Below, in pieces: positions 12,201 through 21,034 of a DNA stretch of 64,000 nt. Below the pieces are notes generated by a model that ran no database searches, was not told the DNA's origin, and was given only the letters and a program-made list of their open reading frames with translations. The DNA lies in NCBI RefSeq assembly GCF_026151205.1, contig NC_087079.1, positions 11,398,635-11,462,634 of the forward strand. The letters run 5' to 3'. The stretch is from Bolinopsis microptera. Taxonomy: Eukaryota > Ctenophora > Tentaculata > Lobata > Bolinopsidae. A program made the translations under genes and the position numbers. Positions within the stretch are counted from its first letter, which is position 1; each line of letters opens with the position of its first letter.

Positions 12201-15200
12201 TAGCTCGATCCGACTATCCAAACTATCAAATAAATGCAAAAATTAACCTTCATTTGAAAAAATTTAAGTCGAATATTTTTCGATTTGACAAATTCCTCGA
12301 ACCAGTGGTGGAAGTAAGTCATACTAGAAAGAATTATTTCAATTGGGCACTCAGTGACTGAGCTATTAAGGCCAACGTATGCCCACTGACTTTTGGCCCA
12401 CCCTGTATATTCGACTTATGAATTGATTATAATAGTAATGCATGTGGATTCAACTGATTCGACGTTTAAAAAATAAACCATTGACTTTAAATGGATAAAT
12501 TTTACATCCTGATAACCGTATATTAGGGTGTAAAATAGCTTTTATCAGAGGTAAGTCATACAATTAACTTACCGCAATCCCATGCCTGTTCAATAGGTCC
12601 TGTAGTTGTACCAGGCACCCTGTTACCATTGACTGACGCACACCACGACTGGCCGGTGCTACCCCAGCGCTGTGACTTGGCGTAGTTCCCGGATTCGTCA
12701 CATATCGGCATGTAGGCTCCCATAGGTGGCATCTTAAGATACGCTATATTAAACACGTTTTATACTGTTATAGTATACAATTATATTCATGCTACATACT
12801 CATAATTTACCATTTTCAGGGGCACAATCAGAATCCAGTTGAGCTCCGTTATTTTTAGAATAAATAGAAATCCTAGAGACTAATGCCTCGTCATGTTTTA
12901 ATTTAGTTTGAATTTCTGGCAAGTTTCCATAAACGATATTTTATTATCGGCGCCAATAATCGCTTATTGGGCGCTTTCTCGGCGCTTTTTTTTTTAAAAA
13001 CCGTTTACAATCGCTTTTTTTACGATTATAAACGGTTCAAAAAAAATCGCTTATAATCGACTATAATTGATGTCATAATTCAAAAAAGCGCTTTTTTTAA
13101 TTTAAAAGCGCTTACAAGCGCTTTTAAGCGCTTACTAGCGTCGCTGAGCGATTTGAAAGCGGTTTTCCAGTAGGATTGGGGCCAAAAACGGGTGGATAAG
13201 CGGTTGGCCGGATAAGCGATTCGTAGGCGCTTTTTTGAACCATTTATAAGCGATTATAAGCGCTTATAATTGGGGTGCAATTTAGCTGTTTGTAAAGTGC
13301 AAATAAAGCGCTTATAAGCGCTTTTAAAATTGAGTCAGGAAAACGCTATATTACATCTTATAACCGCTTATAATCGATTATAAGCGTTTTTTTAGAAATC
13401 GCTTATTACGGCTAATTCATCGCTATTTTACCGCGTTTACCGCTTTTCCTATCATCCATGGCCAGGTGAGCAGGAATTAAAAAGCGCTTATAAGCGCTTT
13501 TTCGATGCTGCCCCTAACCTGGTCGGAACGGGGTGGTGCCCGGAATTAAAAAGCGCTTATAAGCGCTTTTTCAATGCTGCCCCTTACCTGGTCGGAACGG
13601 GGGAGTGCCCGGAATTAAAAAGCGCTTATAAGCGATTTCTCAATTCCCCTCAACCTGGTCGGAACTGGAGAGTGCCCACTCGTATGTGTTTTTCTGAGCA
13701 ACCTGGGGTGCACCGGCAAAGTCAGGATTTAAAAGCGCTTATAGGCGCTTATGATCGTTTATCTACCGCTTTTCCCATCACCCATGGGCTGGTTGGCAGG
13801 AATTAGAAAGCGCTTATAAGCGCTTTTTCAATGCTGCCCCTAACCTAGTCGGAACGGGGGAGTACCCGAAATTATAAAGCGCTTATAAGGGAGAGTGCCA
13901 GGAATTAGAAAGCGCTTGTAAGCTTAACGGGCGATACTCGTAAAATATTTGTTTCAAATATTACGTTGAGTCAAACTCGGCGCGCGTCCTGGTAAGTTAT
14001 AAACTTACAATTATAAGCACAAATCTGAACATCCGTTCACCTGGGGTGCACGGAATTTAAATGCGCTTATAAGCGCTTTTCTCGATGCCCCTAAACCTGT
14101 CATTCACTGGCGGGAGTCAGGATTTGGAAAGCGGTTATAAGCGATTACAATCACTTTTTATTACTGGTTTTTACCGCTTTATCTATCATTTATCAACATG
14201 GATTTAAACATAGTTGTTTGACTCAGACTGGCGATCTAGAAGCCAAGCAAGAAGGCTAAGTGCACGGTGCAGCAAAGTTCTCCGACAATAATTGTCAGAA
14301 ATTATAAAGCGCTTGCAAGTGTTTATTTATATGTTGTTAATGGTGGCGGTCGTCTTGGTGGCGGTCGATGCGCGCTGCGTCATCAGTCGTACACACTTCA
14401 CATTCAGAACTTGCAAAAGAAAAGTATAGTATATGAAATTAAATTATTGCGCTGGGCCACGCTCAGCCTGTCAACGAGTATGACAGGCCTGTTCATGTCA
14501 TTCCACGGAATCTCTAGTCGGGCTGAGCGAATCACGACGTCTGAAAAAGTGCGGTGCTCATTGAAAGTTAGTGTGTGCATGACAAGCATTCACGTACTTG
14601 TTCATAATCGATCGTGGACATAAAAAACACGTGCACGCTGAGTACCAATAGGAAAAAAAGTGATGTATACGCTAGAAAAGCCGCGCGCGTGCTGAGTGCT
14701 GAGATAGCTTGCAAAATCTGGTTATTAGATAGTAAAACTGCAACAAATAAACCGCGCCAGCTTGCGCGTTTGAGTCGCTCCTACGAAATCGCTCGCTCGC
14801 CCAAATTTTAAGAAAATTCTTGTGAAAAGGCCCTTTGGGTATGATATTGATCTGAATCGGTGTATTTTTGGACGCTGATCCCGAATCACTTGATACATGT
14901 TTCTTATCCCAATATCAGAGATAATATGATAATATATTTTTCCGCCTTGCGAAAAGTGGCATGCAACGTATGTCAAGTTCAACGAATCACCCGCCATGAT
15001 GTAGGGTAAAAATACTTCCCTGGAGAGTTAAATGGGCAAAAACCGTTTTAGTCACGTGACAGGCTAGTAAAACATGATTTCGATTGTTTAGGTAGGTAGT
15101 GCGCCATCGACAGTGAGCCGCGCGTGCCGACTGTAGGATGGTTTTTTAGCGCTAATTTCGGCCAGCACAATTTTCTTCAAACAAATAGATATTAAGTATC

Positions 15201-17972
15201 CTTCCCGACCTCCGATTACAACAAAAATTGGTAAGCTTACTCATAGAATTACAAGGAAAGTGTCCGAAAAGTTTTGGAGGACTTCGCTGCTTCGACGCGA
15301 ACTAGCATTCTTGCTTCGCATCGAACGATCGTCGACGATCGTTGCTCTGCTTCGCATCGAACGATCTCGACGGATTGACATCGTCAATCAAGAAAAGTTT
15401 AAAGCATATCCAACCATCAGACATTATGTTACAGCTAAAAGCAGCGTATTTTGCCCCATTTTGATCACTATATCAACTCTGATATCCACCAAATTTTTCG
15501 GACAGTTGTGAAAGCCCTATTGGAAGGTCGTCGCCAATTTTCAGAATGATCTCATTCAAGGAACTGAAGATAAATCCAAATAATACGACAAAAATCAACG
15601 AATTTGGTCAAATTAGGTCAAATTACGCGACTTTTACAGCTAATTTTGCTCCAAAAGCCGCGCACCATCAAATATGGCACCTCGGCGAAACTCACTGATC
15701 TTTCCAAAAATGTATGACAAATTTGGTATTGTGAAAATTCTCACAGTCTCTAGAAAACAATGGTACAAAAATTTTTAAAATCCGAGCAAGTTTATTTTTA
15801 TGGTGCACCCCCTAGTTTAGGACTCATGTTAGGGTTAGGGTTGTGGTACGCGGGTTATGGATAGCTTCGGGGTAATGGTTAGGGTTAGGGTTGCGACCGC
15901 AAAACCATAAAAACCAAGGTCACGTGAAATTTTTGGGCGAGCGAATTAGCAAGAGCCAGTTTTTATATAAAAATAAGCGTACCGGTACACATGATAATGA
16001 TATACAATGCAATAAAGCAAAGAGTTTCTGCATGTTCGATTATTTTGCACCTAACCATGTGCCTTCGTGCTGCCGTTGCTCTATCCCATATCCAGATAGG
16101 TAGTGCGCCATCGACAGTGAGCCGCGCGTGCCGACTGGTATAGTAGGATGGTTTTTTAGCGCTAATTTCGGCCAGCACAATTTTCTTCAAACAAATAGAT
16201 ATTGAGTATCCTTCCCGACCTCCGATTGCAACAAAAATTGATGAGCTTACTCATAGACTTACAAGGAAAGTGTCCGACTCTGCCGGTGACCTCAGGTTGC
16301 ACAGAAAAGCACTTATAAGCGGGCACTCTGATTTCCAGTTACGACCAGGTTAAGGAGAATTGAGAAATCGCTTATAAGCGCTTTTTAATTCTGGGCACTC
16401 CCCCGTTCCGACCAGGTTAGGTGCAGCATTAAAAAAGCGCTTATATAAGCGCTTTCTAATTCCTGCCAACCAGGCCATGGGTGATAGGAAAAGCGGTAGA
16501 AAAGCGATCATAAGCGCTTTTAAATCCTGACTCTGCCGGTGCACCCCAGGTTGCACAGAAAAGCACTTATAAGCGCGAGCGGGCACTCTGATTTCCAGTT
16601 CCGACCAGGTTAAGGAGAATTGAGAAATCGCTTATAAGCGCTTTTTAATTCCGGGCACTCCCCTGTTCCGACCAGGTTAGGTGCAGCATTGAAAAAGTGC
16701 TTATAAGCGCTTTCTAATTCCTGCCAACCAGGCCATGGGTGATAGGAAAAGGGGTAGAAAAACGATCACAAGCGCCTATAAGCGCTTTTAAATCCTGACT
16801 CTGCCGGTGCATCCCAGGTTGCACAGAAAAGCACTTATAAGCGGGCACTCTGATTTCCAGTTCCGACCAGGTAATGGGGAATTGAGAAATCGCTTATAAG
16901 CGCTTTTTAATTCCGGGCACCACCCCGTTCCGACCAGGTTAGGGGCAGCATCGAAAAATCGCTTATAAGCGCTTTTTAATTCCTGCTCAGTGCTCACCTG
17001 GCCATGGATGATAGGAAAAGCGGTAAAAGCGGTAAAATAGCGATGAATTAGCCGTAATAAGCGATTTCTAAAAAAACGCTTATAATCGATCATAAGCGGT
17101 TATAAGATGTAATATAGCGTTTTCCTGACTCAATTTTAAAAGCGCTTATAAGCGCTTTATTTGCGCTTTACAGACAGCTAAATTGCACCCCAATTATAAG
17201 CGCTTATAATCGCTTATAAATGGTTCAAAAAAGCGCCTACGAATCGCTTATCCGGCCAACCGCTTATCCACCCGTTTTTGGCGCCAATCCTACTGGAAAA
17301 CCGCTTTAAAATCGCTCAGCGACGCTAGTAAGCGCTTAAAAGCGCTTATAAGCGCTTTTAAATTAAAAAAAGCGCTTTTTTGAATTATGACATCAATTAT
17401 AGTCGATTATAAGCGATTTTTTTGAACCGTTTATAATCGTAAAAAAAGCGATTGTAAACGGGTTTTTTTTTAAAAAGCGCCGAGAAAGCGCCCAATGAGC
17501 GATTATTGGCGCCGATAATAAAATATCGTTTATGGAAACTTGCCGAATTTCTTAACTATGTGTTATCTTAACGGAGGAAGTAATTTGAAGTGAAATTACC
17601 TTGTTTTCAAGACCTTTCAAAAGCTCTTGCTCAGCTGCAGTACAGTGTCCAAACGTTCCTGAAAATAATGATCTTCATTAAAGAGTGCATAATCTAGAAA
17701 TCCATGTCAGTAACATCTCCACTATCATGTTTGATCTCACCTGACCTTTAAACCCCAAACCAAAGGTATACCTCAGTAATTGACTCAAAAAACAGAAAGT
17801 GAAAATGAAACTGACCACAAGCAGGAGCTGGTTGTCCTGGATTAACGTGAGTGCCGGGGATGGTCTCGCCGTAGGTGTCTACACACCAGCACCGCCCGGT
17901 ACTCGGCCAGCACTGCTTAGGCACGTACTTGTTCTCGTCCTCCGAGTCACATTGCACTTCGTAGTATCCCGG
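6071..17972 (-). CDS. Multi-domain thyroglobulin type-1 repeat membrane protein (3' part, 10 exons)
   Basis: Exons, 5' to 3': 17816-17972, 17600-17658, 12811-12886, 12573-12743, 11286-11468, 10812-10964, 10498-10650, 10221-10327, 9867-9990, 6071-6276. Every junction is GT-AG and the reading phase matches across all nine introns. The product holds five Tg1 domains, recognised by QC..STG.CWCVD cores with the flanking cysteines, then a Pro-rich linker, one hydrophobic span and a short basic tail. Tg1 domains are cysteine-rich modules found in secreted or surface proteins and often bind or inhibit cysteine proteases. The inferred product is therefore a type I surface protein with an extracellular Tg1 array. 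The first exon starts in phase 0 in the middle of a domain, so at least one more 5' exon exists; I could not find it. The exon at 12811-12886 has a weak acceptor and is the least certain. Confidence 0.85.
9594..9735. repeat. Minisatellite, about 35-bp unit
   Basis: Four to five imperfect copies of a unit containing TATACAGACTATTGTATAGACTA, GGGG-spaced, follow directly after the second 3.3 kb repeat copy. It lies in the last intron of the Tg1 gene. There is no coding frame. Confidence 0.7.
9867..10327 (-). CDS. Exon pair encoding the fifth Tg1 domain
   Basis: Exon 10221-10327 carries the first half ([15 protein letters not shown], then [11 protein letters not shown]). Exon 9867-9990 carries the core [14 protein letters not shown] and the last cysteine (ELDC). 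The intron between them (9991-10220) is in phase 0. All six expected cysteines are present. The usual VD after CWC is VT here. Confidence 0.85.
10498..11468 (-). CDS. Three exons encoding the third and fourth Tg1 domains
   Basis: Exon 11286-11468 opens domain 3 ([10 protein letters not shown], then [17 protein letters not shown]). Exon 10812-10964 closes it (PLDC) and opens domain 4 ([20 protein letters not shown]). Exon 10498-10650 gives the core of domain 4 ([21 protein letters not shown]) and its last cysteine (RVPC). All these introns are phase 1, the usual arrangement for shuffled extracellular modules. Confidence 0.88.
11637..12405. mobile_element. Mariner-like MITE, copy A
   Basis: Ends CAGGGTGGGCCAAAAGTCAG and its inverted copy CTGACTTTTGGCCCACCCTG are flanked by TA on both sides (11635-11636 and 12406-12407). 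The TA duplication and the CAGGGTG start are typical of mariner/Tc1-type non-autonomous elements. A second, clearly related copy lies at 38356-39113. There is no transposase frame. It sits in the Tg1-gene intron 11469-12572. Confidence 0.85.
12573..12886 (-). CDS. Two exons encoding the cysteine-poor second Tg1 domain
   Basis: Exon 12811-12886 (weak acceptor, phase 0 to 1) gives the end of a helical stretch and SDCAPEN. After a very short intron (12744-12810), exon 12573-12743 gives [14 protein letters not shown], then [21 protein letters not shown] and AWDC. Compared with its sister domains, the QC and CW cysteines are R and S, so both partners of the middle disulfide are absent. The domain boundaries are sound; the 5' edge of the first exon is not. 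Confidence 0.7.
12918..14170. repeat. Left TIR arm of the 4.6 kb element
   Basis: Outer part (12918-13440) pairs with 17020-17544 almost base for base. The inner part (13450-13900) is made of units of about 95 bp: a GGTCGGAACGGG block followed by AAAAAGCGCTTATAAGCG. The arm ends in poorly matching sequence around 14050-14170. Confidence 0.75.
14171..16276. repeat. Core of the 4.6 kb element: nested dispersed repeat
   Basis: The core shows no recognisable protein. It contains blocks shared with 1-905 (14785-15090, 15418-15815, 15826-15930), including an inverted TTAGGG-like run. It also has its own direct repeat of about 180 bp (15091-15268 and 16096-16275). A small block near 14452 (GCTGGGCCACGCTCAGCCTG) recurs near 47617 and 53703. 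Frames such as 14267-14623 have no family resemblance and overlap these repeats. Confidence 0.65.
16277..17544. repeat. Right TIR arm of the 4.6 kb element, internally triplicated
   Basis: Besides the part that pairs with the left arm, this arm holds three tandem copies of a unit of about 260 bp starting at about 16275, 16527 and 16797 (ACTCTGCCGGTG ... TTTAAATCCTG). Each copy carries several AAGCGCTTATAAGCGC palindromes. The left arm has fewer copies, so the two TIRs are unequal. Confidence 0.75.
17600..17972 (-). CDS. Exon pair with the first visible Tg1 domain and the start of the second
   Basis: Exon 17816-17972 encodes [20 protein letters not shown], the core [19 protein letters not shown] and the last cysteine (PAPAC). 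Exon 17600-17658 encodes [17 protein letters not shown], the first helix of the next Tg1 domain. Acceptor and donor signals are canonical and the phases agree (1, then 0). The first part of domain 1 should lie in an exon above 18 kb that I did not find. Confidence 0.85.
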
Positions 17973-20095
17973 CTGAAGGTCGAGGACAGGTCAGTTGACA
18001 CTCAGCTTATAGAATAATATCTCAACATGTTTTATGTCCACAACCTACTATGCCTTTTGATAAAAGATAATGTTTTTTTCCGGATACAGAAACATTATTG
18101 TTAACAAACCAGTGAGGTTGACATTGCTTCTTATTTGTGTGCTAGTAGACTGTGCTTGGAAATTGAAGTATAATTAGTTCTATTTCTTCAATATATATTA
18201 TATATTTGTCCTGAATGTCTCAATGAGATCATTCATCAAATTCCAAGTGTATCTCAACAATTTACTTACTTTTGTAGAAACTTGTTTGTGTAATATAATA
18301 AAAATGTAGTTCCTCGCTGCTCCCCCGACCCACACAATAATGATATGCGACTAGTGACTCACACTCACATATTTTATGCCTCACAGAAAATAATATTACA
18401 CATATCATGTTCCTTCTACAGTCTATACTCTACTTTGTGAGATTCGTTTTATTGAGATCATCGTTATTCAGTTATAGCGTTTCTCTGATTACTTTGAATT
18501 CTATCATACTTTTTAGGTGATACACGCAATGGGGAAGGTGTGCTTTTTATTTAAAAATTTATATTGAGTGCAATTAATGAGTTTTGTGATTCGCAACGTT
18601 TAATAATTGATTTCTTTATCCTAATTTAAGGATGACATCACGTGTTGTTGTTCTGTCACGAGATTTTCACTCGATGTTCTTATCATGATTCTGTTACGGC
18701 CGTCAACAATAGACATTAAAGTAAGTCTCTGACATATTTTATACAATTCAGAACTGGGATCAAACACAGCAGGGGGGGGGGGGGGCACCGGGCAATGGCA
18801 TAAATTTGAGACTTTTTCTATGGAGAAAATTGAAAAACCCTTGAGTGATTGAACACCGAATTACGCATGTGACATCTCCAATATGTTTATTTTCTCATAC
18901 TCAAGTAACATGAACACTGGAGAAATTAATTACTTAGAATTTTAGAAAAATTTGAAAGTTTTTGAAAATTTTCGGCCCGAGTCATTCTCGATACGTACCT
19001 CTAAAAGCAGACTTCCCGCTTCCGAACTCGTATTGCATAGGGGATAAGGGGAGGCCTGCCCTTCGAGATCGCATTACAAAGAGTCAGCGACGATTCCAAT
19101 ATCGTATATCGAGGAGTAGGTCTAGAATTCGAGCCTCGGAAAATGTTTTGCGTTTTTGCCACATTTAAATCTACAATAAGTTATAAGGGCCTGCCAGCAA
19201 CGATTGTGAAATAAATGTGATCCAAAAAGAGAATGTAGATACAAGGAAAATTACTTTCAGGAATGAAATCTTACAATGAGGGATCATAATTCATAAATCT
19301 AGTTAAGTTTGTGTCAACAATTTTGGATTATTTTTAGAACATTTTCTCTTAACCCCAGAAAATTCTTCAAAGTTCAGATCGTAGACTTTTACAGACTTAT
19401 TCAGTAAGCAAGGAAACAATAAAACAATAAACCATAACCCTAAAAGGCACGGTGGCAGAATTATAAAATTGGCTGGGCCTGGGAATCTACATTTTAAATG
19501 ACGATTCGATAGCTGTATCGAAATAAATCCGTGGACCCCACGAAGCCGGGGTATTTTCTATGCGAAAGTCCAGAGATAATATCATTGCACCACTACTGTT
19601 ATACTAATTTGTTGATTGGACAAAAATGGCTGAGTTAATCTGGGTCAAAAACCATATGCCCATAATTAGGCATACGTGCCAAATTTGATAAACCATGAGA
19701 CCGTTATATTTCACACTTAACGTATTTTTTCCATTCACACGCTTTTGTAAAAAAGCAATTGTGAAAGGTTACGAACGGTCGTTTTTGCAGAAAAACGTGG
19801 ATTTTGGAGAACGAGGTGGGTGGGTTTAAATATGTTGTCATTCCTTACTTCCGTTCGTTACCATGTCAATTTGCCGCGCGCACCGCGCGACGATTGCTTG
19901 CGGGGTGTGATGTATAGCCTGTAGTAATAGTAGTAGTAAGTGTATGCGCGGCGCGTGTGTTTTTAATGTATTTGGCTTATCAGGCAATAAGCCCAATTTG
20001 TATGCGACATGCGTTAGCCGTTATGCGTAGTAATAGTATAGTTTACTGATGTGTACAATTATAAAACATGAGTTTAGTTCACTTTTTGCTTACAA
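17973..20095. other. Intergenic or intronic, no gene seen
   Basis: The stretch upstream of the first visible Tg1 exon is AT-rich. It contains a 14-base G run (18772-18785). If the Tg1 gene has further 5' exons they may lie here, but no cysteine-rich coding block could be recognised on the minus strand. Confidence 0.4.
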
Positions 20096-20103
20096 TTTCT
20101 TAA

Positions 20104-20735
20104 GACAGTATCCAGATAGCCCGACCCCTGTTCGCGAACAGGTGTTCGTAAACAGTTGATTGGTTACCAGATCATATGACCGCCAATGTTATGAAATTGA
20201 ATGGTATGTATTGGATGAAATTAATTACGACTAGCATAATTTGCCATTAATTGTAGCGTAGTAAATTACTGGATCAAAATATTGATTACGATTTAAATGT
20301 GGTATATAAGTCGTTAGTTTTTGATGGAGTATTATCAGTTGCCATCATCATCAACAACAACAACTATTCCAATTCCTGGCTTGGTACTCTTCTGTCTATA
20401 AGACGAAATTCATGGACACACGACCTCCTAGAGAATGCTCGAGACTTCCTATTCCAGAAAAACCTCCTAAAGAGCTCCATGTCCTGTCCTGGGTGTAACG
20501 CCTCTATGTCCCTGGTTCCCTGCTCGTCCTCGAAGTCTCCAGATAGACAGATTGACACCGCTGATTGAAATTCGCGTGCGATCATGTGAACCAACCGTGC
20601 TTGCGACGATGTGAACCCTGCTTGATTCAGTGTCAAGGGGTTACTGTTATTATGCAGTCATATGATCTGGTAACACGAACAGGTGTTTGCGAACAACTGT
20701 GCGGCGAACAGGGGACGGGCTATCTGGATACTGCC
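20104..20735. mobile_element. 632-bp hAT-like MITE
   Basis: Imperfect TIRs of about 80-95 bp begin GACAGTATCCAGATAGCCCG on the left; the right end is its inverse with one change. TTTCTTAA flanks both ends (20096-20103 and 20736-20743), an 8-bp target duplication with T at position 2 and A at position 7, as in the hAT pattern. A minus-strand frame of 90 codons inside (20364-20636) matches nothing I recognise. Confidence 0.8.
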
Positions 20736-21034
20736 TTTCTTAAATTAGAGAATAAAAATTAAGTTCTACGGCAATTGAATTGAATCACAAATGTTTCCCT
20801 ATTTAAAACATAATGTTTATATTATGAAGTGAGCTGATTATAGCTTGTAGTAGAAGTGAATGGAAATCTAGCGTCCGCCAGAACGAAACAACGGGCGCAA
20901 TTCTTGTTCCATTAAGGCTTCTATGAAAATAAGGCGGTCAAATTCTGAACTTTACCTGTAAATCTGGGTTTTGGGCATGTTGAGGTGATGTTCAATCAAC
21001 CCCCCCCCCCCCTAATAATATTATTAACTACCAG

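Larger units (their letters stand above)
12918..17544. mobile_element. 4.6 kb DNA transposon with very long TIRs and 8-bp target duplication
   Basis: The left end GGCAAGTTTCCATAAACGAT is matched by its exact inverse at the right end. GAATTTCT flanks both sides directly (12910-12917 and 17545-17552), a perfect 8-bp target duplication. The arms run about 1.25 kb on each side and are full of the self-complementary 18-mer AAGCGCTTATAAGCGCTT and relatives. No transposase frame is visible, so the element must be mobilised in trans. 8-bp duplications fit hAT, P, Merlin or Zisupton families; I cannot choose. It lies inside an intron of the Tg1 gene, between exons 17600-17658 and 12811-12886. Confidence 0.88.

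Noticed and set aside
14267-14811. Frames of 118 and 65 codons in the core of the 4.6 kb element, considered as a transposase
   Set aside because: No transposase-like motif, and the frames overlap dispersed repeats that also occur non-coding at 1-905.
20364-20636. 90-codon minus-strand frame inside the hAT-like MITE
   Set aside because: It does not resemble hAT transposase and overlaps an opposite frame; probably chance or a captured fragment.
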